In this document: in pieces, positions 5,962-12,633 of the stretch
Numbering within the stretch: the stretch's first letter is position 1
How the letters are laid out: every line of letters begins with the position of its first letter
Assembly: GCA_030630445.1 (NCBI GenBank)
Contig: DAOVNC010000055.1
Coordinates: 1-12,633 of the forward strand
DNA: 12,633 nt
Direction: 5' to 3'
DNA from: Kiritimatiellales bacterium
Lineage (GTDB): Bacteria > Verrucomicrobiota > Kiritimatiellia > Kiritimatiellales > Pontiellaceae
The notes under the pieces: model-generated
Told to the model about the DNA's origin: nothing
What the model saw: only the letters and a program-made list of their open reading frames with translations
The model's database searches: none
Translations under genes and position numbers: made by a program

Positions 5962-7143
5962 ATGAAAGCATTGGAAGCCACACCCCACAAATACCAGGAA
6001 ATCTGCGATCAAATCCTAGGCAGGATCGAAAGCGGCGAGCTGGTTCCGGGAACGCGTTTGCCGGGGGTTCGAGCGCTCGGTGAGCAGTATGGCTGCAATT
6101 ACCACACCGTCCGCCACGCCTTTGAAACGCTGGCCGAACTGGGCTATGTCGAACTCAAGCGCGGCAGCGGAACCTTCGTGACGGAGCGGGCGGGCGATTT
6201 CAAGAAACGCAAGGTTTCGGCCGACAAGGTGCTACGCACCACCGACAAGATCGGGGTGTTGCTTCCGCTCAGACGATGGGGGCACTATGTCACCAGCCTG
6301 ATCGACCAGCTGCACCATTCCGCGGAAGCGCAGAAAATCAAGCTGAACATCCGCACGGTCACCGAGATCGACATTAACTCCGCCGGACTGGCCCGCGAGT
6401 TTCTGGAGCAGGACTGTTGTTCCATCATTCTTCCGTGGATCGGGGAGGATCAGAATCTGGGCAACCTGCACGATTTTGTGAGGGCCAGCGAACTGCCGGT
6501 CGTCACGCCCAACCCGGTGCATGGACTGGAAGCGAACTGCTATCGCGATCCGCATGTGGATTTGGACACATACCATTCTGGAACGTTTCTCCAGTGCCGC
6601 TACTTCCAGGAACTGGGCTTCAAGAATATCGCTTTGCTCGGCCCATCCGCCGAAACGGCGGAATATTTCGAGCGCAAACTGCTTCAGTACAGCCGCTGGA
6701 TCGACCGCGAAAACCTGCCCAACCTCATCGGGTTGGTGGATGAATCCCGTAAAGACTATGATCGGATCATCGAGCGCTGGAGCCCGATGAAGGGCGACCT
6801 TGCCGTCATTGCCTACCACGACGAAATGGCGTTGGATTTCATGGATGCTTGCGGTCGCAACGAGATTTCAGTTCCTTCCGATTTCGCGGTGTTGGGGCAC
6901 AACAACAATCCGAACGGGCTACGGGCCGATCCCCCGTTGAGCACCATGCTTTGCCCCTACGACTATATCGCCGATGGTATGATTGCACACGCCCTTGCGC
7001 TCACGCGCAGCTCGTCGGCACAGCTGGGTGGGCAGGAACCGCAGGCCTTCTATATCCGCGAATCCTGCGGCGGCCGCTTGCGGCTCGGCAACCGGATCGA
7101 CGAGGTCGTCGCATCGTTGCTGGACGATTTCTACAAGAAGTAG
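5962..7143 (+). CDS. GntR-family transcriptional regulator with a LacI-type sugar-sensing domain
   Basis: A 393-residue cytoplasmic regulator. Residues about 8-75 form a GntR winged helix (KYQEICDQILGRIESGELVP, then PGVRALGEQYGCNYHTVRHAF and the wing LKRGSGTFV). Residues from about 92 to 385 look like a LacI/GalR-type periplasmic-binding fold (KIGVLLPLRRWG, FLQCRYFQELGFKNIALLGP, DFAVLGHNNNPNGLRADPPL). This GntR-plus-LacI layout is that of AraR of Bacillus, whose DNA binding is released by a sugar. Here the effector is unknown; its position ahead of a fucosidase and a sulfatase suggests a fucose-related sugar or oligosaccharide. The preceding terminator separates it from the PEP-CTERM gene. 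The fucosidase follows 136 nt later with no terminator between, so regulator and enzymes may be co-transcribed and autoregulated. Family assignment is firm; ligand and targets are inference. Confidence 0.85.
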   Translation: MKALEATPHKYQEICDQILGRIESGELVPGTRLPGVRALGEQYGCNYHTVRHAFETLAELGYVELKRGSGTFVTERAGDFKKRKVSADKVLRTTDKIGVLLPLRRWGHYVTSLIDQLHHSAEAQKIKLNIRTVTEIDINSAGLAREFLEQDCCSIILPWIGEDQNLGNLHDFVRASELPVVTPNPVHGLEANCYRDPHVDLDTYHSGTFLQCRYFQELGFKNIALLGPSAETAEYFERKLLQYSRWIDRENLPNLIGLVDESRKDYDRIIERWSPMKGDLAVIAYHDEMALDFMDACGRNEISVPSDFAVLGHNNNPNGLRADPPLSTMLCPYDYIADGMIAHALALTRSSSAQLGGQEPQAFYIRESCGGRLRLGNRIDEVVASLLDDFYKK

Positions 7144-7163
7144 CAGATAGTCGATCCTTGCTG

Positions 7164-7252
7164 GGCGGCTATCTGAATAAAGGAAATTATGAAAAAAGAC
7201 ACTTTATTCAGGCCGCCGTGGCCCTCTCTAGTTGTTGCGAGCCAACAACTGG
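7164..7252 (+). promoter_or_regulatory. Structured leader between regulator and fucosidase (two hairpins)
   Basis: Hairpin one pairs GGCGGC (7164-7169) and CTGAATAAAG (7173-7182) with CTTTATTCAGGCCGCC (7202-7217), leaving a 3-nt bulge and a 19-nt loop. The loop holds an ATG at 7189, and the stem covers part of its AAAGGA ribosome site. Hairpin two pairs CTAGTTGTTG (7228-7237) with CAACAACTGG (7243-7252), one wobble, loop CGAGC. Neither has a T-run, so they are not simple terminators. They may control translation, RNA stability or differential expression of the enzymes relative to the regulator. Confidence 0.5.
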
Positions 7253-7269
7253 AAGCACCCAGTTTTTAA
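7189..7269 (+). CDS. Possible 26-codon leader ORF upstream of the fucosidase
   Basis: ATG at 7189 follows AAAGGA (7179-7184) with a good spacing. The ORF begins MKKDTLFRPPW and ends at TAA 7267-7269, whose bases run into the AAAAGGA that serves the fucosidase start at 7280. It spans both leader hairpins apart from the 5' arm of the first, so its translation would open them and could couple to the next gene. The peptide shows no known motif and no run of regulatory codons. It may be a chance ORF; I know of no homologue. Confidence 0.3.
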   Translation: MKKDTLFRPPWPSLVVASQQLEAPSF

Positions 7270-7279
7270 AAGGATCATG

Positions 7280-9152
7280 ATGCGTTATCAAAGACCGATT
7301 ATTGCCTGTTTCCTGTTAGCGGCATGCGTGGCTACCTATGGCGAAGCGGAGCCGAAGGCGGTATTCCGGGCGGATGAAACCATTGAACAGGGCGCTGAGC
7401 GGATGCAGTGGTGGCGCGAGGCCAAGTTCGGCATGTTCGTCCACTGGGGGGATCTATGCCGCCGCCGAGGGGCAGTGGAAGGGGCAATCGTTTCCCGACA
7501 TGCGTCCCGGCCTGGAGTGGCTGATGTGCAAGGGGGAGCCGGGTGGCATTGACCCGGCTGAATATGTCGATGCGCTGACCCCGAAGATGACGCTCGAAAA
7601 CTTCAGGCCGGAGGAGTGGGCCGCGCTTGCGGCCGAGGCGGGCATGAAATATTTCGTCATCACCGCCAAGCACCACGACGGCTTCGGCATGGTCGACTTC
7701 CCGGGAACCGACTACGACATTGCCGGGCGTACGCCCTACGCCGCCGACCCGATGCTGCCGCTTTCCAAGGCGGTGCGCGACGCGGGGCTTAAATTTGGTT
7801 TCTATTTCTCGCAGTCGCAAGACTGGAGCAAGCCGGGCGCGCGGCCGAACTGGTACAAGGGGCTGGACGGCGACTGGAACGAATATGTGGACGAGCATGC
7901 TGTGCTGCAGTTGCGCCATCTGCTCGGCGGCACCTACGGCCCGATCGACATCCTCTGGTTCGATTCCGGTTCCGTCACGAAAACCCGCGAAGGCGGCTTG
8001 AAGATATGGGAGGAGCTGGCGGCCCAGCCGCAGATCCTCGTCAATAACCGCTTGAAGGTCGATGGATTGGGGGATTTCGAGTGTCCCGAGCAGTGGGTTC
8101 CCCCCACTGTCCAGAACGGCAAAGCGTGGGAAACCTGCATGACGCTGAATGGAAGCTGGGGCTACAACCCCACCGACCCCCAATGGAAAGGCACGGATGA
8201 ACTGATCCGCAATCTGTGTTTCGTGGTCAGCCGGGGTGGAAACTATTTGCTCAATGTCGGCCCGCGAGCCGACGGAAGCTGGGAGCCGCAGGTGGCCGAA
8301 CGCCTTAAAGGCATCGGCGCATGGATGGCGATCAACAGCAAATCGATCTATGGAACGCAAGCTACGGATCTTCCGGCCATGCGCTGGGGAGCAACCACCT
8401 GGAAGCCAGAGGCTGGCGGAAGCCGGCTCTACTGCCATATCATGGATTGGCCGAAAGATGCGGCGTTGCGCCTTCCGCTGAAAAACAGTGTTCGCAAGGT
8501 CTGTTTCCTCGGCGATCCCAACGCCCTCCCGGTCTGTAAAGACGGCGAGGATGGACTGGTTGTCCATCTGAATCGCTCCGGCCCGATCCACCCGGCGGCG
8601 ACTGTGCTGGTGCTCGATCTTGAAGGGCTGAAGCCCGAGCCCCTCCCGCTCGTGATCCGGCAGGAATATGATGGTTCCATCAAAATGCTAGCAGCCGAAG
8701 CCGAGTGCAAGGGCGGTGTGTATGTTCACTTCCGCAATCCGCAACTGGATGGATGGCACGGCAACAAACCACAAGAGCGTTCCGCCAAGTGGAAGGTTCG
8801 GGTGGAGCATGAAAACCGGAAATACCGTTTGGTGGCCCGCTACGGTTTCAATGCGGCGGAGGCTCCGAAGGATATGGCATTTGTCTGCCGAATCAATGGG
8901 CAGGAAATAAAGATTCCCTTGGCGATTACTGGCGTCGAACCGGATGCCCATAACAAGGGAAATAAACAATTAATCCTTTCGGATGTCCAATCGTTGGGAG
9001 CTGTTGTGCTGCCCGCCGGACTGCATGATCTGGAACTGTGCGCCGAAGGTGCACCGGCCAAATTCAGCAAACCCAAAGGGCGGGAAAACAAGAAGCTTTG
9101 CTACACCGCGTTCCCCATGCTCGAAGAGCTGCGGCTGGAGCCGGTGAAATGA
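7280..9152 (+). CDS. GH29 alpha-L-fucosidase, exported, interrupted by a frameshift in a G6 run
   Basis: Expected to release terminal alpha-L-fucose from glycans by a retaining mechanism. With one G removed from 7446-7451 the gene encodes 623 residues. The N-terminus has a signal sequence (MRYQRPIIACFLLAAC); LAAC fits a lipobox, so it may be a lipoprotein. Catalytic motifs follow in order: AKFGMFVHWG, the frameshift, ITAKHHDGFG, the nucleophile D228 in ILWFDSG, LVNNR, ETCMTLNGSWGY and LLNVGPRADG, all characteristic of GH29. The last ~180 residues form an additional beta-rich domain that may bind carbohydrate. As sequenced, the first frame ends at 7552 and the main frame has no proper start. 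ATG 7280 is preferred to 7277 because AGGA at 7271-7274 is then 5 nt away. The stop lies 11 nt before the esterase-sulfatase. The acid/base residue cannot be assigned by eye. Confidence 0.85.
7446..7451 (+). other. Putative frameshift site, six-G homopolymer
   Basis: The frame before the run encodes KFGMFVHWG, the standard GH29 start. The frame after it encodes GIYAAAEGQWKG and all remaining motifs. Five G instead of six would join them as VHWGIYAAAEG. Homopolymers are prone to slippage and to sequencing error alike. Confidence 0.8.
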
Positions 9153-9153
9153 G

Positions 9154-9158
9154 GGAGG
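9154..9158 (+). promoter_or_regulatory. Strong Shine-Dalgarno deciding the esterase-sulfatase start
   Basis: GGAGG lies just after the fucosidase stop and 5 nt before ATG 9164. The second ATG at 9170 would be 11 nt away, so 9164 is preferred. The close spacing suggests translational coupling. Confidence 0.75.
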
Positions 9159-9163
9159 GAGAA

Positions 9164-12100
9164 ATGAACATGAAAAAAATAATTATGGCATGGGTTGTGG
9201 CGACCCTGTTCGCAGGCACAGCCTCCGCCGCCTTGGTGAAGACTTTTACGAGCCAGGCACTTACTTCATCGATCATGACCAACGATTATAATGCGGTTTC
9301 CGTTCAGGAAGGCGATGTGGTTGTGATGACTGTAGCGGACAACAAGACCTACTCCGCCACACCGATTTCCTTTTCGTCAACGGCGGGTGCCTTGACGCTG
9401 GTCGACACGCGCGCCTTAAATCCCTACCCGACCTCCTATACCGCCTATCAGGCCATCGAAACGACCGGAAGCTATGACTTCAGTGTGATGGCGGGAGCGG
9501 CTCTCTGGGGAAGGAGCGGACTCTATATTCTCCGTGCGGATTCGGGAGCCATCGATTTTCTCGCCTCGGCGGAATTTATCAACCTCGATGGCAACAGCGA
9601 GGTCGATCAAACCCTATCCTATAATTGGGGAGGGAGTGATGTAACCGGCGGGATCGTGATCGAGGCCGTAGGTGCCCGCACATCGACGGTCACTCCGCTC
9701 GATGTGGATGTGGACAACGATTCGGCCGCCACACGAAATTTGTGTAGCGCAACCTTCAGCGGCACCTCCTTTTCCTCTACCTACAGCTTCGCGGGGGGAA
9801 CGGCTGGTATAACAACATCAAGTGGCGTGGGGTTGATCTTTGCCGAAAATGTATGGACCGGCGGCAATCGTGCTCCGGAATTCGACAACGATCCGGTGGT
9901 CAAACCCGATGCGGTTATGGATGCTCCCTACAGCGGAACACTGGCCGACGATGCGCATGATGCCGATGGCGACCCGATCACATTTTCAAAACTCAGTGCT
10001 ACTCCAGCCTGGCTTTCGGTGGCATCCAACGGGGATCTTTCCGGCACTCCGTTAAGCTCTGATCTGGGCACCAATAGCTGGACGGTACAGGTGGTCGACG
10101 ATCAGGGTGGAACCAATAGCGCAACGCTCCAGATCAATGTGGCGGCTTCGGAGTTCTATGCGATCCCGCTCACCTCGACGAACATTTATGTGCAGGGTGC
10201 CCAGTTTGTAAACATGGATGGCAACGGCATGAATTTCCACCGTTTCGACGCCGGGATCTTGAGCGGCGCAACAGCGGTGAATTTGAACCCGGTTAAGGCC
10301 AAAACCACGACGGGTGCAAAGCTTTCTTTCTACACGCGTAGCGATACGGTGAACCTGTATTTCGACTACATTCCCGGCGACGAAAACCGCAATTCCCGTT
10401 TCGGGATCTATCAAGACGGAACGCAGGTGGACACGCCCTATATCAGCAACACCGAAACCTCTGCAGTCATTAACCTGACCAGCTTGGCCGCTCCCGGCGA
10501 ACTTGTCCGCCATGACGTGGTTTTGCCGAACTGGTCCAACCCCATTCTCACCCAGTTGGAACTTAAAGTGAATACGGAGCTGGAAGCCGACAATCCCTAT
10601 CCACAAAAGAAAATGATCGTGCTGGGCGATTCGATCTCCCATGGCACGGGGCAGGGCGCTTCGTATCTGACCTATCCGTATATTGCGGCCGATATGATGG
10701 ATATGGAACTCTTCAACATGGCCGTCGGCGGCGCTAAAATTGCGCCGGAGGTCGCCGATCTGCTTCAGTATTTTGATCCGGTGGATGCCATCTGGGTTTT
10801 GGCGGGCTATAACAATTGGCAGGGCGGCAGCGAAAGCATTGCATCGATCACCAACTCGTATGAAACATTGCTGGCAACCGTGCGTGCGCACCAGCCCGAC
10901 GCCGAGGTGTTTTGCTCCACGCTTACTTATACGACCAACACCGAAGATCTCGAAAGCGGCGTCACCGCCGTCGAGGTTCACCAGGGCGTGAGCGATGTGG
11001 TCAATGCTCGGATCGCCGCAGGCGACACCCGCCTGCATCTTGTAGACGGCCTTTCGATTTCCACTTCAGGCGATCTCAACGACGCAGTTCATTTCTCGGA
11101 GGAGGGCGCGGCGAACGTTGCAACGAACGTGGTAGCCATCATGGATCCGATCATCAATCCCGTTCCACCTACCCCGCAGAATGGAACCAACATTCTTTTC
11201 ATCGCGATCGACGACATGAATCCCATTCTCGGTTGCTATGGAAACATGCAGATCATCAGCCCGCACATGGATTCGCTGGCGGCTTCCGGCGTAACGTTCC
11301 TGAACGCCCATTGCCAGTGGTCGGTCTGCGGCCCGTCGCGCGCCAGTCTGTCCGCCGGACTCATGCCGGAAGAGACCGGCGTACTGGGTTTCAGGAAAAT
11401 GCGCGGGGATGCGGTTAATCCCGACCGTGTCAATACCGTGGTTCGCCCGAACGTGGTCACGCTCCAGCAATATTTTCGCTACAATGGCTACCGGACGGCT
11501 GCCACCGGAAAAATCAACGACTACCGTTGTGTCGGCACGCTGGACACGGTTACGGGCAAGGTGGCCGAGGACGGTGCCGTCGTGGATGATCCGCCCTCAT
11601 GGGGCGACCCGGTCGACCCGAACAACCTGCCGACAGACTTTTTTTCCAACTCCGCCTATGTGCAAGCGACTGCCGGGGTTTCCGGCGACGGCAACTCGAC
11701 GACGGCTATCGATCAGCCGGATTCGGATTTTACGGATGGAAAGATCTGCAGCGAGGGGATCACATTGATGCAAAGCCTGGCGGCGGGCGACACCCAGTTT
11801 TTCCTTGGTGTCGGGTTCAAGAAGCCGCATCTGGCTTTCATTGCGCCACAGCAATACTGGGACTACTACCAGCGGGACGACTTCAGCATCGCCCCCTTCC
11901 AGGATCATCCGTTGCACGAGGTTTCCTATACGTGGAACTATGCCAAGGAATTGAGAGGCTACCCCGATATTCCCACCGATCCGGAGGTTCCTATTCCGGA
12001 GGTCAAGCAGTTGGAATTGATTCATGGCTACTATGCCTGCATTTCCTTTATCGACGCGCAGGTCGGCCGCCTGCTCGACGAGTTGGAAACACTGGGGTTA

Positions 12101-12633
12101 CACACCAATACCATCGTGGTGCTGTGGGGCGACCACGGTTTCCATCTAGGCGACCACGAGGAGTGGGCCAAGCACACCAATCTTGAGCAGGCCACCCACG
12201 TCCCGCTGATTATCCACAATCCATTTTCAGGACAGTCCGGAGCGAAAAGTGAAACGCCCGTTGCGTTGATGGATCGTTATCCAACGCTGTGCGAAATGGC
12301 TGGACTTCCCCTCCCTCAGCAACCGCTAGCCCAAAACGAAGATCCCTTCGATCCTGCCGCCGGTCGCAGCTTGAAGGGAAAAAGCCTTGCGGGCGTGGTG
12401 AACGGCACGGCCAATTCCGTTCGTACAGGTGCGGTCAACCTGTTCAGAAGAGGTCCCTATGGCTATGCCTATCGGACGGATCGCTACCGCTACACCGAGT
12501 GGATCACGGGCGGTTCCGTGGTGGCCCGCGAGCTCTACGACTATGAACTTGACCCGATGGAAACCGTCAACCTTGCCGGCGAGCCGGGGTACGACGCGCT
12601 GATGTATCAATATTCTATTTCCATGCGCGAGGA
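9164..12633 (+). CDS. Secreted SGNH esterase-sulfatase fusion protein (3' end beyond the window)
   Basis: At least 1156 residues in one unbroken frame. In order: signal peptide (MNMKKIIMAWVVATLFAGTA, cleavage near 23); an unassigned beta-rich domain (about 24-233); a cadherin/putative-Ig domain (235-327, DADGDPITF, DDQGGTNSATLQINV); a beta-sandwich (about 328-482) like the N-terminal domain of CE2-type esterases; an SGNH hydrolase (about 483-655) with S490 in LGDSISHG and D640/H643 in DAVH. After a proline-rich linker comes an S1-family sulfatase (673 onward). It has metal ligands D683-D684, C722 in CGPSR to become formylglycine, and WGDHGFHLGDH around D990-H991 with K1003. The overall pattern is iduronate-2-sulfatase-like. 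Predicted role: removing O-acyl and sulfate groups from one glycan outside the cytoplasm. It directly follows the fucosidase. The sulfatase domain looks almost complete at the edge; more modules may follow. Confidence 0.85.
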   Translation, partial: MNMKKIIMAWVVATLFAGTASAALVKTFTSQALTSSIMTNDYNAVSVQEGDVVVMTVADNKTYSATPISFSSTAGALTLVDTRALNPYPTSYTAYQAIETTGSYDFSVMAGAALWGRSGLYILRADSGAIDFLASAEFINLDGNSEVDQTLSYNWGGSDVTGGIVIEAVGARTSTVTPLDVDVDNDSAATRNLCSATFSGTSFSSTYSFAGGTAGITTSSGVGLIFAENVWTGGNRAPEFDNDPVVKPDAVMDAPYSGTLADDAHDADGDPITFSKLSATPAWLSVASNGDLSGTPLSSDLGTNSWTVQVVDDQGGTNSATLQINVAASEFYAIPLTSTNIYVQGAQFVNMDGNGMNFHRFDAGILSGATAVNLNPVKAKTTTGAKLSFYTRSDTVNLYFDYIPGDENRNSRFGIYQDGTQVDTPYISNTETSAVINLTSLAAPGELVRHDVVLPNWSNPILTQLELKVNTELEADNPYPQKKMIVLGDSISHGTGQGASYLTYPYIAADMMDMELFNMAVGGAKIAPEVADLLQYFDPVDAIWVLAGYNNWQGGSESIASITNSYETLLATVRAHQPDAEVFCSTLTYTTNTEDLESGVTAVEVHQGVSDVVNARIAAGDTRLHLVDGLSISTSGDLNDAVHFSEEGAANVATNVVAIMDPIINPVPPTPQNGTNILFIAIDDMNPILGCYGNMQIISPHMDSLAASGVTFLNAHCQWSVCGPSRASLSAGLMPEETGVLGFRKMRGDAVNPDRVNTVVRPNVVTLQQYFRYNGYRTAATGKINDYRCVGTLDTVTGKVAEDGAVVDDPPSWGDPVDPNNLPTDFFSNSAYVQATAGVSGDGNSTTAIDQPDSDFTDGKICSEGITLMQSLAAGDTQFFLGVGFKKPHLAFIAPQQYWDYYQRDDFSIAPFQDHPLHEVSYTWNYAKELRGYPDIPTDPEVPIPEVKQLELIHGYYACISFIDAQVGRLLDELETLGLHTNTIVVLWGDHGFHLGDHEEWAKHTNLEQATHVPLIIHNPFSGQSGAKSETPVALMDRYPTLCEMAGLPLPQQPLAQNEDPFDPAAGRSLKGKSLAGVVNGTANSVRTGAVNLFRRGPYGYAYRTDRYRYTEWITGGSVVARELYDYELDPMETVNLAGEPGYDALMYQYSISMRE

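Noticed and set aside
7332..8591. Minus-strand open frame of 419 codons opposite the fucosidase
   Set aside because: It lies wholly across the GH29 catalytic region, has no recognisable domain or ribosome site, and its openness follows from the codon bias of the + strand gene.
10052..11038. Minus-strand open frame of 328 codons opposite the SGNH region
   Set aside because: It overlaps the beta-sandwich and SGNH domains of the fusion protein; its Arg/His/Gly-rich translation has no motif.
11599..12186. Plus-strand frame of 195 codons inside the sulfatase
   Set aside because: It is a shadow of the sulfatase frame, which has all the family motifs in order.

Overview
The window looks like a piece of a polysaccharide-degradation region from a marine bacterium of the PVC superphylum, most likely a Pontiella-like Kiritimatiellota. 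This is inferred from gene content, because no rRNA or marker gene is present. The supporting traits are large secreted multidomain enzymes, a formylglycine-type sulfatase, a PEP-CTERM protein, a GntR/LacI-type regulator, moderate GC and palindromic intergenic repeats. All genes I can support are on the + strand. The long minus-strand open frames lie opposite clear coding sequence and look like shadows.

Layout. Positions 1-1568 hold the 3' part of a secreted beta-sandwich protein whose last ~115 codons are displaced by a one-base frameshift, followed by a terminator and a 24-bp imperfect palindrome. Positions 1799-4390 encode a secreted GH10 (endoxylanase-like) enzyme that ends in the same two modules as the first protein, followed by a terminator. 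Positions 4391-4995 are noncoding and rich in palindromes: a perfect 28-bp inverted repeat, a REPIN-like pair of 18-bp arms, and a strong sigma70-type promoter. Positions 4996-5772 encode a small PEP-CTERM protein resembling a stand-alone version of the enzymes' beta-sandwich module, followed by a terminator. Positions 5962-7143 encode a GntR-type regulator with a LacI-like sensor domain. A structured 136-nt leader with a possible 26-codon ORF leads to a GH29 alpha-L-fucosidase (7280-9152), which carries a frameshift in a run of six G. Eleven bases later begins a very large secreted protein (9164 to beyond the window end) that joins an SGNH esterase to an iduronate-2-sulfatase-like sulfatase.

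How they may work together. The regulator, fucosidase and esterase-sulfatase look like one transcription unit: the regulator would sense a sugar, the fucosidase would remove fucose, and the fused protein would remove acyl and sulfate groups from the same glycan. A sulfated, acylated, fucose-containing polysaccharide is the natural guess, but the substrate is not shown by the sequence. The GH10 gene and the first gene have their own terminators and may be separate units. Both frameshifts are explained by one extra G, so assembly or base-calling error must be excluded before calling these genes broken.
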